NCBI GenBank assembly: GCA_018402365.1
Contig: JAGYJD010000010.1
Coordinates: forward strand, 1 to 51,157
Direction: 5' to 3'
From: Candidatus Nanopelagicales bacterium
Lineage (GTDB): Bacteria > Actinomycetota > Actinomycetes > S36-B12 > UBA5976
Length of the DNA stretch: 51,157 bases
The position numbers were made by a program, and so were the translations under genes. The first letter of the stretch is position 1; every line of letters starts with the position of its first letter. Of the stretch, positions 17,856 to 26,840 are shown piece by piece. The notes under the pieces are model-generated. The model was not told where the DNA came from, did not search any database, and saw only the letters and a list, made by a program, of their open reading frames with translations.

Positions 17856-18524
17856 CTATATTTTGCGAATGACCGCAACCACTTTGCCCATAATTCGAGC
17901 ATCATCACCATTAATTGGTTGATACTCAGGGTTCTCTGGCATCAACCACACATGTCCATCTTTGCGCTTTAAAGTTTTAACTGTGGCTTCATCATCCAAA
18001 AGTGCCGCAACGATGTCGCCGTTATCGGCATCTGGTTGTTTCTTAACGACCACCATGTCCCCATGACAAATGGCAGCGTCAATCATTGAATCACCCACAA
18101 CCTTTAACATAAATATTTCACCGCTTCCGACTAACTCTTTTGGAAGCGCGTAAACAGTTTCGATTGATTCTTGAGCCAAGATTGGCCCACCGGCTGCAAT
18201 TTGCCCAAGCAGAGGCACATAGACCGGGGCGGGGAGTGATTCCAGCTGCTGTGGGTCTATTGAGTCAGGTAGCACCACGTCAATGGCACGAGGGCTTTTT
18301 GGATCTCGTTTTAGAAAGCCCTTCTTCTCTAAAGCCGACAATTGGTGAGATACCGAGCTGGGGCTAGTTAGCCCGCATGCTTCGCCTATTTCACGGATCG
18401 TGGGGGGAAAGCCTCTATCTCTTACGGCCTCTTGAATTACCTCAAGAATTCGCCGTTGGCGGGCTGTTAAACCGTCTGAATCGGGTGCGGAATCTGGAAA
18501 CTGGGTGACGTTGTCTTTGCTCAT
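17856..18524 (-). CDS. lexA: LexA SOS repressor
   Basis: A 222-residue LexA. The winged helix-turn-helix DNA-binding domain covers residues 18-80 ([27 protein letters not shown]). The autocleavage bond is A111-G112 in QIAAGGP, and the catalytic dyad is S146 in GDSMID and K183 in ATVKTLK. RecA filaments trigger self-cleavage and derepress SOS genes. The promoter region between lexA and the divergent LysM gene carries overlapping SOS-box-like palindromes, so it is autoregulated. A perfect box lies at 41825-41840 before the dnaE2/dinB operon. Confidence 0.97.
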   Translation of the reverse strand: MSKDNVTQFPDSAPDSDGLTARQRRILEVIQEAVRDRGFPPTIREIGEACGLTSPSSVSHQLSALEKKGFLKRDPKSPRAIDVVLPDSIDPQQLESLPAPVYVPLLGQIAAGGPILAQESIETVYALPKELVGSGEIFMLKVVGDSMIDAAICHGDMVVVKKQPDADNGDIVAALLDDEATVKTLKRKDGHVWLMPENPEYQPINGDDARIMGKVVAVIRKI

Positions 18525-18542
18525 GGGCTAAACATACCAAAT

Positions 18543-18571
18543 TCGAACAGCTGTTTCAAACACCTGTTCGA
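18543..18571. promoter_or_regulatory. Two overlapping LexA (SOS) box-like sites between lexA and the LysM gene
   Basis: Site 1 (18543-18558) reads TCGAAC-AGCT-GTTTCA and site 2 (18556-18571) reads TCAAAC-ACCT-GTTCGA. They match the actinobacterial consensus TCGAAC-N4-GTTCGA with two and one mismatches and overlap by three bases. Another half site, GTTCGA, lies near 18617. The position, within 50 bases of the lexA start and upstream of the LysM gene, fits shared control of both divergent genes. Confidence 0.8.
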
Positions 18572-18635
18572 ACAGTGTCGAGTTTTGTCAGGGGGGTGTG
18601 TTACATTAGTACAAGTGTTCGAAAGAGAGGCAAAA

Positions 18636-18953
18636 ATGACCACCGCTGCGCTTAGCCCAAATGGCCTTAGATTGACTAGAAAAGGTCGTCTCGCAATCAC
18701 TTTTTCAGCTGCCCTATTGGTGCTAGCTGGAGTGTTCGCTTTGGCACCCAGTGGAGCAGAAGCCTCAAACACCTCAAACTCAGCCGGCGTAATTGAAGTT
18801 ATCGTTTCCCCTGGCGATTCCCTCTGGTCAATTGCAAAGGCTGCTAAACCTGATCAAGATCCGCGAGAAACCATTTATGAGATTAAAGCTATGAACCTTA
18901 TTCAAGGCAGTCAGGTCTTTCCTGGTCAAATAATTCAAATTTCGGCTAACTAA
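18636..18953 (+). CDS. LysM membrane-anchored protein, candidate SOS-induced division inhibitor (YneA/DivS/ChiZ-like position)
   Basis: A 105-residue protein starting at ATG 18636 with GAGAGG about 8 bases upstream; the frame is open further upstream but without a good start. A positively charged N-terminus precedes one hydrophobic anchor (about residues 20-42). A LysM domain follows (about 55-104; IVSPGDSLWSIAKAA, then GQIIQIS), which binds peptidoglycan glycans. Genes of this shape sit divergently from lexA in many Gram-positives (yneA in Bacillus, divS in Corynebacterium, chiZ in Mycobacterium) and delay septation during SOS. That function is inferred from position, architecture and the shared SOS boxes. 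Confidence 0.82.
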   Translation: MTTAALSPNGLRLTRKGRLAITFSAALLVLAGVFALAPSGAEASNTSNSAGVIEVIVSPGDSLWSIAKAAKPDQDPRETIYEIKAMNLIQGSQVFPGQIIQISAN

Positions 18954-18991
18954 GAACCTTTACTCATAAAAGATTGTCTATGCCGCAGCGG

Positions 18992-20656
18992 TTAGGCGTG
19001 AGAAATTTCTTCTTCTTTACCTGGCTCTATTCCTAGCGCCTCGGCTTGCTCTAATGCTTCTTGCGCGTGATGTTGGCCAGCTGCAATTTCTTCACGAGTA
19101 GGAACCGGCAAAGATCCTTTTGAATACCATTGAGAAATCTTGGCCTGTATTAACTTCTTGCGATACCCCGGAGTTGGAACTCCAGTTGCATCTGTTTTGG
19201 GTGGTAAGGGGAGCGGAGTGTAAGTACTTCTAGCGGTTAACACAGAAAGTTCAGCTTCACTCACTGGTTCGTGCACTTCTACGAATCCACCATCAGCAAG
19301 ACGCATGATACGTCCGGTTTCTTTACCGTGCAGTAGTTTGTCTAAGTCTTTGCGCTGCAAACCAATGCAGATTCTTCTGGTGAGGATAAAGGCAAGTGGT
19401 GGTGCCAATATTAGAGAGATTCTTAAGAACCACGTCACTTGATTAATCGACAGATTAAAGAGAGTGGCGATTATGTCGTTACCCCCGGCAATCCACAAAA
19501 TTAAATAAAAAGTAACTGCGGTAACTCCAAGCCCGGTACGAGTTGGGTTGTTGCGAGGACGATCCAAAATGTTGTGCTCTCTCTTATCACCAGTTATCCA
19601 AGCTTCTATGAAGGGATAGAGCGCAAGCAAGGTAAACATGATTCCTGGTAAAACCACCGCCGGAAACAAAATGTTGAAAGAGAAGGTGTAACTGCCAAAC
19701 AGAACCCATTCCCAGTTAGGCATCAGTCGAGTCGAGCCATCTAAAAAGCCGATGTACCAGTCAGGTTGAGAGCCTGCAGTTACTTGGTCGGGAGTGAAGG
19801 GCCCATAAAGCCAAATCGGGTTGATGGTTACAAAGGCACTTATCAAAGTTGTGATTCCAAAAACTACAAAGAAGAATCCACCAGCTTTCGCAACATAAAC
19901 CGGAAGCAGTGGGTAACCAACAACGTTATTTTCGGTTCTGCCGGGTCCTGGGTATTGCGTGTGCTTTTGGGTCCAAACTAAAAGTAAATGAGCTGTAATC
20001 AATGCCAAAATAATTCCTGGCAAAAGTAAGACGTGAAGAATGAAGAGCCTTGGAATAACCGCTACCCCAGGAAACTCTCCATCAAAAAGAAGATAAAGCG
20101 CCCAAGTGCCAACCACGGGAAGTGCTTGCAAAATACTAGAAGCGATTTTTAGTCCGATTCCTGAAAGTAAATCATCAACAAGTGAGTAGCCAGCGAAACC
20201 TTCAAAAAGTGCCAAGGTTAGCAGCCCAACACCCAAGAGCCAGTTGAATTCACGTGGCTTACGAAAAGCGCCTGTGAAGAAAACTCTGAGCAAGTGGATC
20301 ACTATTGCTGCAACAAAAAAGAGGGCTGCCCAGTGGTGAATTTGTCTAATTAATAAGCCACCGCGAACATCAAAAGAGATATGTAATGTAGATGAGAATG
20401 CCTCACTCATCATGATGCCTTTTAGCGGTACGTAGGAGCCATTGTAAACAACTTCAGTAACGCTTGGGATGTACCAAAAAGTTAAAAAGACACCGGTTAA
20501 CAGCAAGATAATAAATGAGTAAAGAGCAATTTCACCCAACATGAATGACCAGTGATCGGGGAATACTTTTCTCAAATTGCGCTTAAGTGCACCGCTAGCT
20601 CCCACTCGACTGTCTACATAGTCGTAAACGGCTGGAACTTTTTTAGTCTCACTCAC
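18992..20656 (-). CDS. qcrB: Cytochrome bc1 complex cytochrome b subunit QcrB
   Basis: About 554 residues, the normal actinobacterial QcrB length, with 8-9 membrane helices and a long cytoplasmic C-terminal tail. Haem-ligand histidines lie in ALFFVAAIVIHLLRVFF and nearby helices (LRVFFTGAFRKPREFNW is the family signature). It oxidises menaquinol and passes electrons to the Rieske protein and the dihaem QcrC in the bc1-aa3 supercomplex. I place the start at GTG 20656, which shares a base with the qcrA stop (TAGTG) and has GGGAG upstream; a TTG at 20671 would add five residues. It is the last gene of ctaE-qcrC-qcrA-qcrB. Confidence 0.96.
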   Translation of the reverse strand: MSETKKVPAVYDYVDSRVGASGALKRNLRKVFPDHWSFMLGEIALYSFIILLLTGVFLTFWYIPSVTEVVYNGSYVPLKGIMMSEAFSSTLHISFDVRGGLLIRQIHHWAALFFVAAIVIHLLRVFFTGAFRKPREFNWLLGVGLLTLALFEGFAGYSLVDDLLSGIGLKIASSILQALPVVGTWALYLLFDGEFPGVAVIPRLFILHVLLLPGIILALITAHLLLVWTQKHTQYPGPGRTENNVVGYPLLPVYVAKAGGFFFVVFGITTLISAFVTINPIWLYGPFTPDQVTAGSQPDWYIGFLDGSTRLMPNWEWVLFGSYTFSFNILFPAVVLPGIMFTLLALYPFIEAWITGDKREHNILDRPRNNPTRTGLGVTAVTFYLILWIAGGNDIIATLFNLSINQVTWFLRISLILAPPLAFILTRRICIGLQRKDLDKLLHGKETGRIMRLADGGFVEVHEPVSEAELSVLTARSTYTPLPLPPKTDATGVPTPGYRKKLIQAKISQWYSKGSLPVPTREEIAAGQHHAQEALEQAEALGIEPGKEEEISHA

Positions 20657-21723
20657 TATGAACGCTCCCAAAAGCTAGGTCCGACAGGTTCCTGAAAGCC
20701 CGCTCGGGCCACTATGAAACCTTCATTGTTTATCTCTATAGGTAATTGTGGCAGTCTTCTGCGAGCTGGGCCAAAGATAGCTTGTGCAGAATCCGACAAA
20801 TCAAAAATTGACTGATGGCAAGGGCAAAGTAGGTGGTGGGTTCTTTGTTCATAAAGGGCAATCGGGCAGCCGGCATGAGTACAAATCTTGGAAAAGGCCA
20901 AGATTCCTTGGTAATCCCAACCTTCGCCTTGCTGTGACTTAATCTCTTCGGGACGCATTCTCACCAAAATGATGGCTGACTTACCTCGCTCATTCAAAGT
21001 GTGCTCTTCGTGCTGAATTTCCAAGATATTTTCAGGCATGGCACTTATCAAGTTTCCAACTGGAATATCTTCTGGTCGAATTTTGTCGTAAGCGATATCA
21101 GTAACGACTGCTAACCCACGAGTCCAGGCGGTGGTACTGAGTTCACCTCGTGGTGCTGGGCCCATATCTCTCAGCAACACAAGAAAGGGGAGCGGAAACA
21201 AGCCCAAAGCACCAAGCAAAGTGCGGCGGATCAATTTGCGCTCGCCAATGCCAGATTCGGCTCCACCGATGCGAGCCATCTCTAAAGCAGCTTCTTGATC
21301 TTCTAGCTTTGGTCTCATTTCTTTACGTTCTTGCACGAACTCGACATCGCTCATGAGTTTTTTGGCCCAGTGAATAGCACCAATTCCGATTAGCAAAATT
21401 GCTAAGCCGAATGTTGTTCCTAAAAATAAATTTGAAGTACTGGTTACGCCAAAAAGTGGAAGTGAGATTCTGCTGGTAGCAGGAATGGCAATATAGGCCA
21501 CTATAAAAAGAATTGTAAATAATCCGCTTAATGCAAACATGGTTGCGACTTGTCGCTCCGCACGCTTTGCTGCTTTGGGATCAATATCAGTCCGTCGTGG
21601 GTAGTGATCTATTCCCTTAGCAAGAGTGGGAGCTTTGCTTTCTGTTTTTGCTAGTTCATTTGTGGGCTGATTATTTTTTTCGGGATCAAAAATATTGTCG
21701 AGGTCTAGTTTGTCGTCACTCAT
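20656..21723 (-). CDS. qcrA: Cytochrome bc1 complex Rieske iron-sulfur subunit QcrA
   Basis: A 355-residue actinobacterial-type Rieske protein: hydrophilic N-terminus, three membrane helices (about residues 62-84, 96-116 and 166-186), then the Rieske domain. The 2Fe-2S ligands are in CTHAGCP and CPCHQS, the two boxes that hold the cluster with two Cys and two His. It accepts electrons from menaquinol at QcrB and delivers them to QcrC. Its start overlaps the end of qcrC (ATGA-type overlap) and its stop overlaps qcrB, as in other actinobacteria. Confidence 0.96.
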   Translation of the reverse strand: MSDDKLDLDNIFDPEKNNQPTNELAKTESKAPTLAKGIDHYPRRTDIDPKAAKRAERQVATMFALSGLFTILFIVAYIAIPATSRISLPLFGVTSTSNLFLGTTFGLAILLIGIGAIHWAKKLMSDVEFVQERKEMRPKLEDQEAALEMARIGGAESGIGERKLIRRTLLGALGLFPLPFLVLLRDMGPAPRGELSTTAWTRGLAVVTDIAYDKIRPEDIPVGNLISAMPENILEIQHEEHTLNERGKSAIILVRMRPEEIKSQQGEGWDYQGILAFSKICTHAGCPIALYEQRTHHLLCPCHQSIFDLSDSAQAIFGPARRRLPQLPIEINNEGFIVARAGFQEPVGPSFWERS

Positions 21724-22508
21724 CTAACCCTGGCCCCTATCCACCAAGCAAACCCGATTAATAAGCCCAAGCCCACCGTCCACAAAAAGAGACCCTCCAC
21801 TACTGGGCCGAGACGTCCCAAAGAAATACCGCCCGGGTTTTCTTGCTTTTTCAATTCTTCAATGTAACGAATAATTGCTAATTTCGCCTCTGGAGTTAAG
21901 GTTGCTTCAGAAAATTTAGGCATCGCTTGCGGGCCGGTAATCATTGCTTCATAAATTTCTAGTGGGCTAGCAGCCATTAGGCCTGGCGCGTATTTTCCAT
22001 CGGTAAGCGCACCTCCCGAGCCAGCAAAGTTGTGACACTGCGCGCAGTTAGTTCGATAAAACTCTCCGCCTTCAGCCACGCTGGCATTCACCCATTGATC
22101 AATAAAGTCTTGTGCGGGAATTGCTGGCCCTGGCCCAAAAGTTGAAATGTAAGAAGCCAACGCTAAGACCTCTTTCTCGTTATAGCTGGGCTTTTTCTAT
22201 GTGCTGAGCGCCAGGTGCCGCGAAAGATCCTAACTGCGTAACTTCTGAGAAAGAATATCAGAAAACGCGACACCGTCAGTTGGTCCATCAGATCCACCCG
22301 TCTGAACCATGACAAGAAGAACAAACCCTTCAAGGAACAACTGACTACCTTTATCTACCAAAGTTTCGTTGCTACCAATTTGGGCTTGCACATTGCTTGA
22401 AGTGGCAATTGAAGAAACCAAAGTCACCCCGAGCCCAATCACTGCTAGGGCAAAAAACATAACAATGGTGGGTGCAGACTTTTTTCTACGCCAGCTAGTT
22501 AACTTCAT
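21720..22508 (-). pseudogene. qcrC: Dihaem cytochrome c subunit QcrC, interrupted by several frameshifts
   Basis: The 5' part (22508 to about 22330) encodes the QcrC N-terminus with its membrane anchor (residues 14-37) and GSQLFLEG. The first haem motif CSSCHG follows but in another frame (codons at 22323-22309). The frame then returns to GGSDGPT, shifts again, and passes through an APGAQHIEKAPSYNEKEV-like stretch before the intact 3' part (22160 down) with ASYISTFGPGPAIP, second motif CAQCH and a C-terminal helix. Comparison with the family suggests at least three or four indels plus substitutions within about 150 bases. QcrC is normally needed for the bc1-aa3 chain, and qcrA, qcrB and ctaE are intact, so sequence error is the likelier cause. 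Marked as broken only because no single frame encodes it. Confidence 0.85.
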
Positions 22509-22530
22509 GTCTTTAGTTTGGTTACCTTTC

Positions 22531-23118
22531 TTATCTCACCAAATAAATTACAGCGAATAATCCAATCCAAACAACATCAACGAAATGCCAGTAATAACTC
22601 GTCACCACAGCGCTTGTTGCCATGTTATGAGTCATCTTAGGTCTGGCGTAACTCCTCGCTAACACGAACAAGAAAGCCACTAAGCCACCTATTACGTGAA
22701 GGGCGTGAAATCCAGTCGTTAAATAAAATACTGAGCCGAATGCAGAAGATTGTAAAGTTAGACCGTAATGAATCAACTCTGCGTATTCAAATGCTTGACC
22801 GCCAATAAAAAATGCACCCATCAAAAAAGTGATAATGAACCAACGGCGAAGTTTTTGAGTGTCACCTCGCTCTGCGGCAAAGACACCCATTTGTGCGGTA
22901 ACAGATGAGAGCACCAAAATTGTGGTGTTGGCCGCCGCAAAAGGAATATTTAAAAATTCAGTTTCTGTGGCCCAGATACTTGGATTCACCACACGCAAGG
23001 TGAAGTACATGGCGAATAAAGCGGCAAAAAACATCAACTCACTGGAGAGCCAAACTACGGTTCCAACGGCGGTCATATTGGGCCGATTAATTTGAGGTTG
23101 GTAGGCCGTGGTGGTCAT
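22531..23118 (-). CDS. ctaE: Cytochrome c oxidase subunit III
   Basis: A 195-residue five-helix membrane protein of the actinobacterial CtaE type. Family marks are [17 protein letters not shown] near the N-terminus, [12 protein letters not shown] and [19 protein letters not shown] at the C-terminus. It supports the aa3 oxidase core, with subunits I and II encoded elsewhere. It is the first gene of the minus-strand ctaE-qcrCAB run, 22 bases before qcrC. The 70-base gap to the divergent receiver-like gene should hold promoters for both directions. Confidence 0.96.
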   Translation of the reverse strand: MTTTAYQPQINRPNMTAVGTVVWLSSELMFFAALFAMYFTLRVVNPSIWATETEFLNIPFAAANTTILVLSSVTAQMGVFAAERGDTQKLRRWFIITFLMGAFFIGGQAFEYAELIHYGLTLQSSAFGSVFYLTTGFHALHVIGGLVAFLFVLARSYARPKMTHNMATSAVVTSYYWHFVDVVWIGLFAVIYLVR

Positions 23119-23188
23119 ACCTTCAGTCTGCCATTAATCCCGTCCCCAAGATGGGTAAGGGCTGCAATGTTTTACTAATGTAACCAAC

Positions 23189-23611
23189 GTGACACTAATT
23201 AATTCACAATCGCACGAACCTCGGATTTTGGTTTATTCCGACGACCGACAGGTTCGCGAAGAGATAATTTTGGGTCTTGGTCTCAAACCGGTAACGGGTT
23301 TGGCCAAAGCTAGTTATTTGCAGGTGGCAACCGAGCCGATTGTGCAACAGCAACTGCGCACCGGAAATTTTGATCTCGTGATCTTGGACGCAGAAGCCGC
23401 CCCAGTGGGTGGAATGGGAATCGCTAAAGCTGCCAAGGATGAAATTTTTAACTGCCCTCCAATTTTGCTAATAATTCAACGCTCGCAAGATGCTTGGCTA
23501 GCTACCTGGTCACGAGCTGATGGAGTGGTGCCGCGCCCAATAGATCCTGTGGTGATTAGGCAAACAGCTTCTGCCTTACTTCGTAAACGTTTAGCTATCA
23601 GCGCGGGCTAA
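23189..23611 (+). CDS. Stand-alone receiver-like domain protein (atypical response regulator)
   Basis: A 140-residue single domain resembling CheY-type receivers, with no output domain. The acidic pair is present (ILVYSDDRQ) and a phosphoacceptor-like Asp sits in LVILDAEA. The conserved Lys is replaced by Arg (PRPID) and the usual Thr/Ser strand reads LLIIQ. Switching by phosphorylation is therefore doubtful. The start is GTG 23189. It overlaps trpD by one base (TAATG), and it lies between ctaE and trpD, which suggests a housekeeping partner-binding role; its partner is unknown. Confidence 0.7.
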   Translation: MTLINSQSHEPRILVYSDDRQVREEIILGLGLKPVTGLAKASYLQVATEPIVQQQLRTGNFDLVILDAEAAPVGGMGIAKAAKDEIFNCPPILLIIQRSQDAWLATWSRADGVVPRPIDPVVIRQTASALLRKRLAISAG

Positions 23612-24656
23612 TGAATACCCCAAGCTGGGAGTCTGTAATTGGTAATTTAAAAAACTCCACCAACCTCTCCCGTACTGAATCAACTTGGGCCATGAATCAA
23701 ATGATGAGTGGTAATACTCAAGCGATGGTTATAAAAGAATTTTTATTAAGCATGAACGAAAAATCACCTAGCGCAGAAGAGATTTCAGGTTTAGTTGATG
23801 CGATGTTGGCGAACGCGACAGCCATCGATATTTCTAACGAGGCAATCGACATCGTGGGTACTGGTGGTGACAAATTTGGAACTATAAATATTTCAACCGC
23901 CAGCGCTATTGTGGTGGCAGCAGCCGGGGTACCGGTAATTAAACACGGCAATAGGGCTGCTTCAAGTGAAAACAGGATCGGCAGATGTCTTAGAAGACTT
24001 TGGTTTAAATATGAACTTAACAAGTGCGCAAGTTGCTAAATGTTTTAATGAAAACAAAATCACTTTTTGTTTTGCGCCGGTCTTTCACCCAGCGATGCGT
24101 GAAGTGGCGGCGGTTAGAAAAGAATTAAACGTTCCAACCGTCTTCAATATTTTGGGACCGCTCGCTAACCCGCGCGCAACCACAAGGCTCAAAAGCTACC
24201 GGGGTTTCTAATTTGCAAATGGCTCCTTTGATGGCAGAAGTTTTTGCCAAACGTGGGACTCGTGCCATTGTGATGCGGGGCCTTGAGGGGCTTGACGAAA
24301 TGTCAATTTCTACTGATACCCAAATCTGGGATGCCCGTGACGAAAAAGTTAGAGAAGAAGTTTTTCAGCTTTCGAAACTGCACCTAACGCCAGCAGACTT
24401 AAGCGAGTTAGCTGGTGGAGAGCCAGTTGAAAATGCCCAAATTTTGAAAAATGCACTGGCGAATCAAGCTAGTGAAGCGATATTAAATTCAATTGCGCTT
24501 AATGCTGCTGCTGCTTTGGTGGCTTATCAAAATCCGCAAAAAAGCTTTAGCGAGGCGATGAAAGAAGGTTTTGAGGTGGCGAGAGATGTTTTAGCTTCTC
24601 AGCTTGCGCTTAAATTGCTAGAAAATTGGGTTAACTGGACTCAAAAGCAGGTTTAA
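23611..24656 (+). pseudogene. trpD: Anthranilate phosphoribosyltransferase, split by two frameshifts
   Basis: Read across three frames this is a full-length TrpD (about 347 residues), which joins anthranilate and PRPP in tryptophan synthesis. Frame 1 carries the [16 protein letters not shown] loop and [10 protein letters not shown] one-base insertion near 23968 shifts to frame 2 ([27 protein letters not shown]). A second near 24178-24182 shifts to frame 3 ([17 protein letters not shown] to the end). All catalytic regions are recognisable once the frame is corrected. The surrounding sequence shows no decay, so sequencing or assembly error is the favoured explanation. It starts on the stop codon of the receiver-like gene. 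Confidence 0.85.
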
Positions 24657-24689
24657 TTTTTTGTCAGAGCTTGGCTTTACTGTTTATAT

Positions 24690-24881
24690 ATGTCTAATTT
24701 AAGAATCGATTGCGATAGTTGTGTAATGAAAGACCTGGCCTGTAGCGATTGCGTGGTTGGAGTAATGCTTTCAACCCCATTAACACTGGAAGCCAAAGAA
24801 CTTGAGGCGCTAGCGGTACTAGCGGATCGAGGTTTGGTTCCGACCCTGAAAATGAAGAGAAATTTGGCTACCGGCAGTTAG
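24690..24881 (+). CDS. Small four-cysteine protein, conserved in actinobacteria
   Basis: A 63-residue protein with the cysteine pattern CDSCVMKDLACSDC near its N-terminus (C-x2-C and C-x2-C), suitable for one metal ion such as zinc or for an Fe-S centre. Similar short proteins with CDSC...CSDCVV are common in actinobacteria and lack a known function. It sits 33 bases after trpD and 29 bases before the pimB' gene, so it is probably co-transcribed with the latter. The remainder (EAKELEALAVLADRGLVP) looks like one helix. Confidence 0.65.
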   Translation: MSNLRIDCDSCVMKDLACSDCVVGVMLSTPLTLEAKELEALAVLADRGLVPTLKMKRNLATGS

Positions 24882-24910
24882 CAAAATCGTGGGGTGAGAG
24901 AATTGCCTTA

Positions 24911-26038
24911 ATGGGAAAACTGCTGGTTATTACTAATGACTTTCCCCCTCGCATTGGGGGAATCCAAAATTTTTTATACGAATTACTGAAGGGCTTTGAC
25001 CCCGAGCAAGTGATTGTTTTTTGTTCTTCTTGGCGAAAAAGTCGAGAATTTGATCTCGCGCAAAATTTTAAAATAATCAGAGTTCGCTCTAATGTTTTGT
25101 TACCCACTAAAAAACGTACTAAGCAAGCCATAGAAATTGCCAAAACTTACAATTGTGACCGAGTTTTATTTGGCGCGAGTGCCCCCTTGGGGTTAATGGC
25201 GCCAAATTTAAAGCGGGCCGGCATAAAAAAAATAGCGGCTCTTACTCATGGGCATGAAGCTGGCTGGTCAGGTTTTTTTATTTTACGCCAAATTTTAAAA
25301 AGAATTTATAAGCATTTAGATGTTGTTACGTATTTAGGGGAGTATTCCAGAGAACGATTGGCACCACTAATGCCAGCCTCGGTTGAATTTGTGAGATTAA
25401 CGCCAGGAGTCGACACTAATTTATTTCATCCCCGAGTTAAAAAAGATAAAGAGGAACTGCTGGCAAAATATGGCTTAAGAGACAAGCAGGTAATTTTTTG
25501 TGTTTCTCGTCTTATGCCTCGCAAAGGTCAAGATCAGTTGATAGAGATCTGGCCGAAATTACTCCAAAGAAATCCAAAAGCACATTTAGTCTTAAGTGGA
25601 GGTGGCCCGTACCGGCGAACTCTTTCGCGAAAAGTAAAAACAAAAAACTTGCAGGACCACGTAACTTTCTTAGGACGACTAACGCAAGCTGAGCTGGCGA
25701 GGCATTATGGAATGAGTGAAATATTTGCCATGCCAAATCGCACTCGTAATTTTGGTTTGGACGTTGAGGGCTTGGGCATGGTCTATTTAGAAGCAGCAGC
25801 TTGCGGCTTACCCACAATCGGAGGAAGAGCTGGCGGCGTGCCGGATGCGCTAATCGAGGAGAGCTCAGGTTATTTGATAAAACCCAAAAGCAAAAAAGAG
25901 CTGGTGAGTCGCCTTGATTTTTTACTGCAAAATCCACAAGTGGCCTACAGTATGGGCGAAGCTGGTAGGGATTGGATCGTCCTAAATTGGCAGTGGGCGA
26001 TGCGGCGAGAACAATTAAAACAACTACTTGAGGTTTAA
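24911..26038 (+). CDS. pimB: GT4 glycosyltransferase, PimB'-like phosphatidylinositol mannosyltransferase
   Basis: A 375-residue GT-B glycosyltransferase of family 4. The N-terminal domain opens with VITNDFPPRIGGIQNFLYEL. The donor site contains SRLMPRKGQDQLIEIWPKL and EGLGMVYLEAAACGLPTIGG, the GT4 E-x7-E region. It matches the actinobacterial PimB' group, which transfers mannose from GDP-mannose to phosphatidylinositol mannoside at the inner face of the membrane. The plsC-type acyltransferase downstream fits phospholipid or glycolipid work. Exact acceptor is inferred, since close GT4 relatives make other mannolipids. Confidence 0.8.
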   Translation: MGKLLVITNDFPPRIGGIQNFLYELLKGFDPEQVIVFCSSWRKSREFDLAQNFKIIRVRSNVLLPTKKRTKQAIEIAKTYNCDRVLFGASAPLGLMAPNLKRAGIKKIAALTHGHEAGWSGFFILRQILKRIYKHLDVVTYLGEYSRERLAPLMPASVEFVRLTPGVDTNLFHPRVKKDKEELLAKYGLRDKQVIFCVSRLMPRKGQDQLIEIWPKLLQRNPKAHLVLSGGGPYRRTLSRKVKTKNLQDHVTFLGRLTQAELARHYGMSEIFAMPNRTRNFGLDVEGLGMVYLEAAACGLPTIGGRAGGVPDALIEESSGYLIKPKSKKELVSRLDFLLQNPQVAYSMGEAGRDWIVLNWQWAMRREQLKQLLEV

Positions 26039-26113
26039 CTGGCCAATCACCACTAGCCTGGCTCACTTGAATAGAGTCTGAGCAGAAACACCGGCAGGCA
26101 GAGAAAGGGGCTC

Positions 26114-26840
26114 ATGTTCTACTTTTTTGTTAAATATGTGGTCCTCTGGACGCCGCTACATCTATTTTTTAGACCTTGGGTGCAAGGTAGCCGCAATATT
26201 CCTAAAAAAGGTGCGGCAATTTTTGCCTCTAATCATGTGTCGTTTTCTGACTCGATTTTTTTACCCTTGGTGGTGCGGCGCAGAATTACCTTTTTGGCCA
26301 AAATAGATTATTGGCGTGGATCAGGAGTGAGAGGCTTTTTAATTAAAAGCTTTTTTAGTGGAGTGGGGCAAGTTCCGGTCGATCGCTCAGGCGGTTCTGC
26401 GGCTGAGGTACTCTCACCACCGCCATTAATATTTTAAAAGTGGAAATTTTCTTGGGATTTACCCTGAAGGCACGCGCGCACCAGATGGCAGACTTTATCG
26501 CGGACGAACTGGTGTAGCCAGGATGGCATTAGAAGCACAGGTACCAGTAATTCCGGTGGCCATGATTGGCACTTACGAGGTTCAGCCACCTGGAAAGGTT
26601 TTTCCGAAAGTTGGAAGAGTTGGAGTCAGGTTTGGAAAACCTTTGGATTTCTCGCAGCACTACGAAGATTCTAGAAACGTTGAAGTCTTAAGAAAAGTTA
26701 CTAATGAAATTATGCAGGCTATTCATAAACTCTCTGGTCAAGAATATGTTGATATTTACGCGACTAACGCTAAAGAGATTTTAAGAAAAGGTAAAAAGAT
26801 TCAGGATGAAACTAGCTTAATTGAAGGAGAAAATAAATAA
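26114..26840 (+). pseudogene. plsC: 1-acyl-sn-glycerol-3-phosphate acyltransferase, split by frameshifts
   Basis: The two pieces add up to one PlsC-family acyltransferase of about 242 residues. The first (26114-about 26408) has the NHVSFSD catalytic H-x4-D motif and PVDRSGG. The second (to 26840) has the YPEGTRAPDG motif just before MALEAQVPVIPVAM. One base appears lost near 26407-26409 (reading on as LTTAINIL) and another in the A run near 26436-26439. The enzyme acylates lysophosphatidate to phosphatidate, or a related lipid acceptor. All conserved blocks are present after correction, so a base-calling fault is likelier than true loss. The last stop overlaps the next start (TAATG). Confidence 0.82.

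Noticed and set aside
22230-22508. A separate 92-residue membrane protein
   Set aside because: Its text is the QcrC N-terminus up to the first haem motif, followed by out-of-frame QcrC, so it is part of the broken qcrC gene.
23611-26840. Phase variation as the cause of the trpD and plsC frameshifts
   Set aside because: No long homopolymer or short tandem repeat is at the break points, and housekeeping biosynthetic genes are not phase-variable targets.
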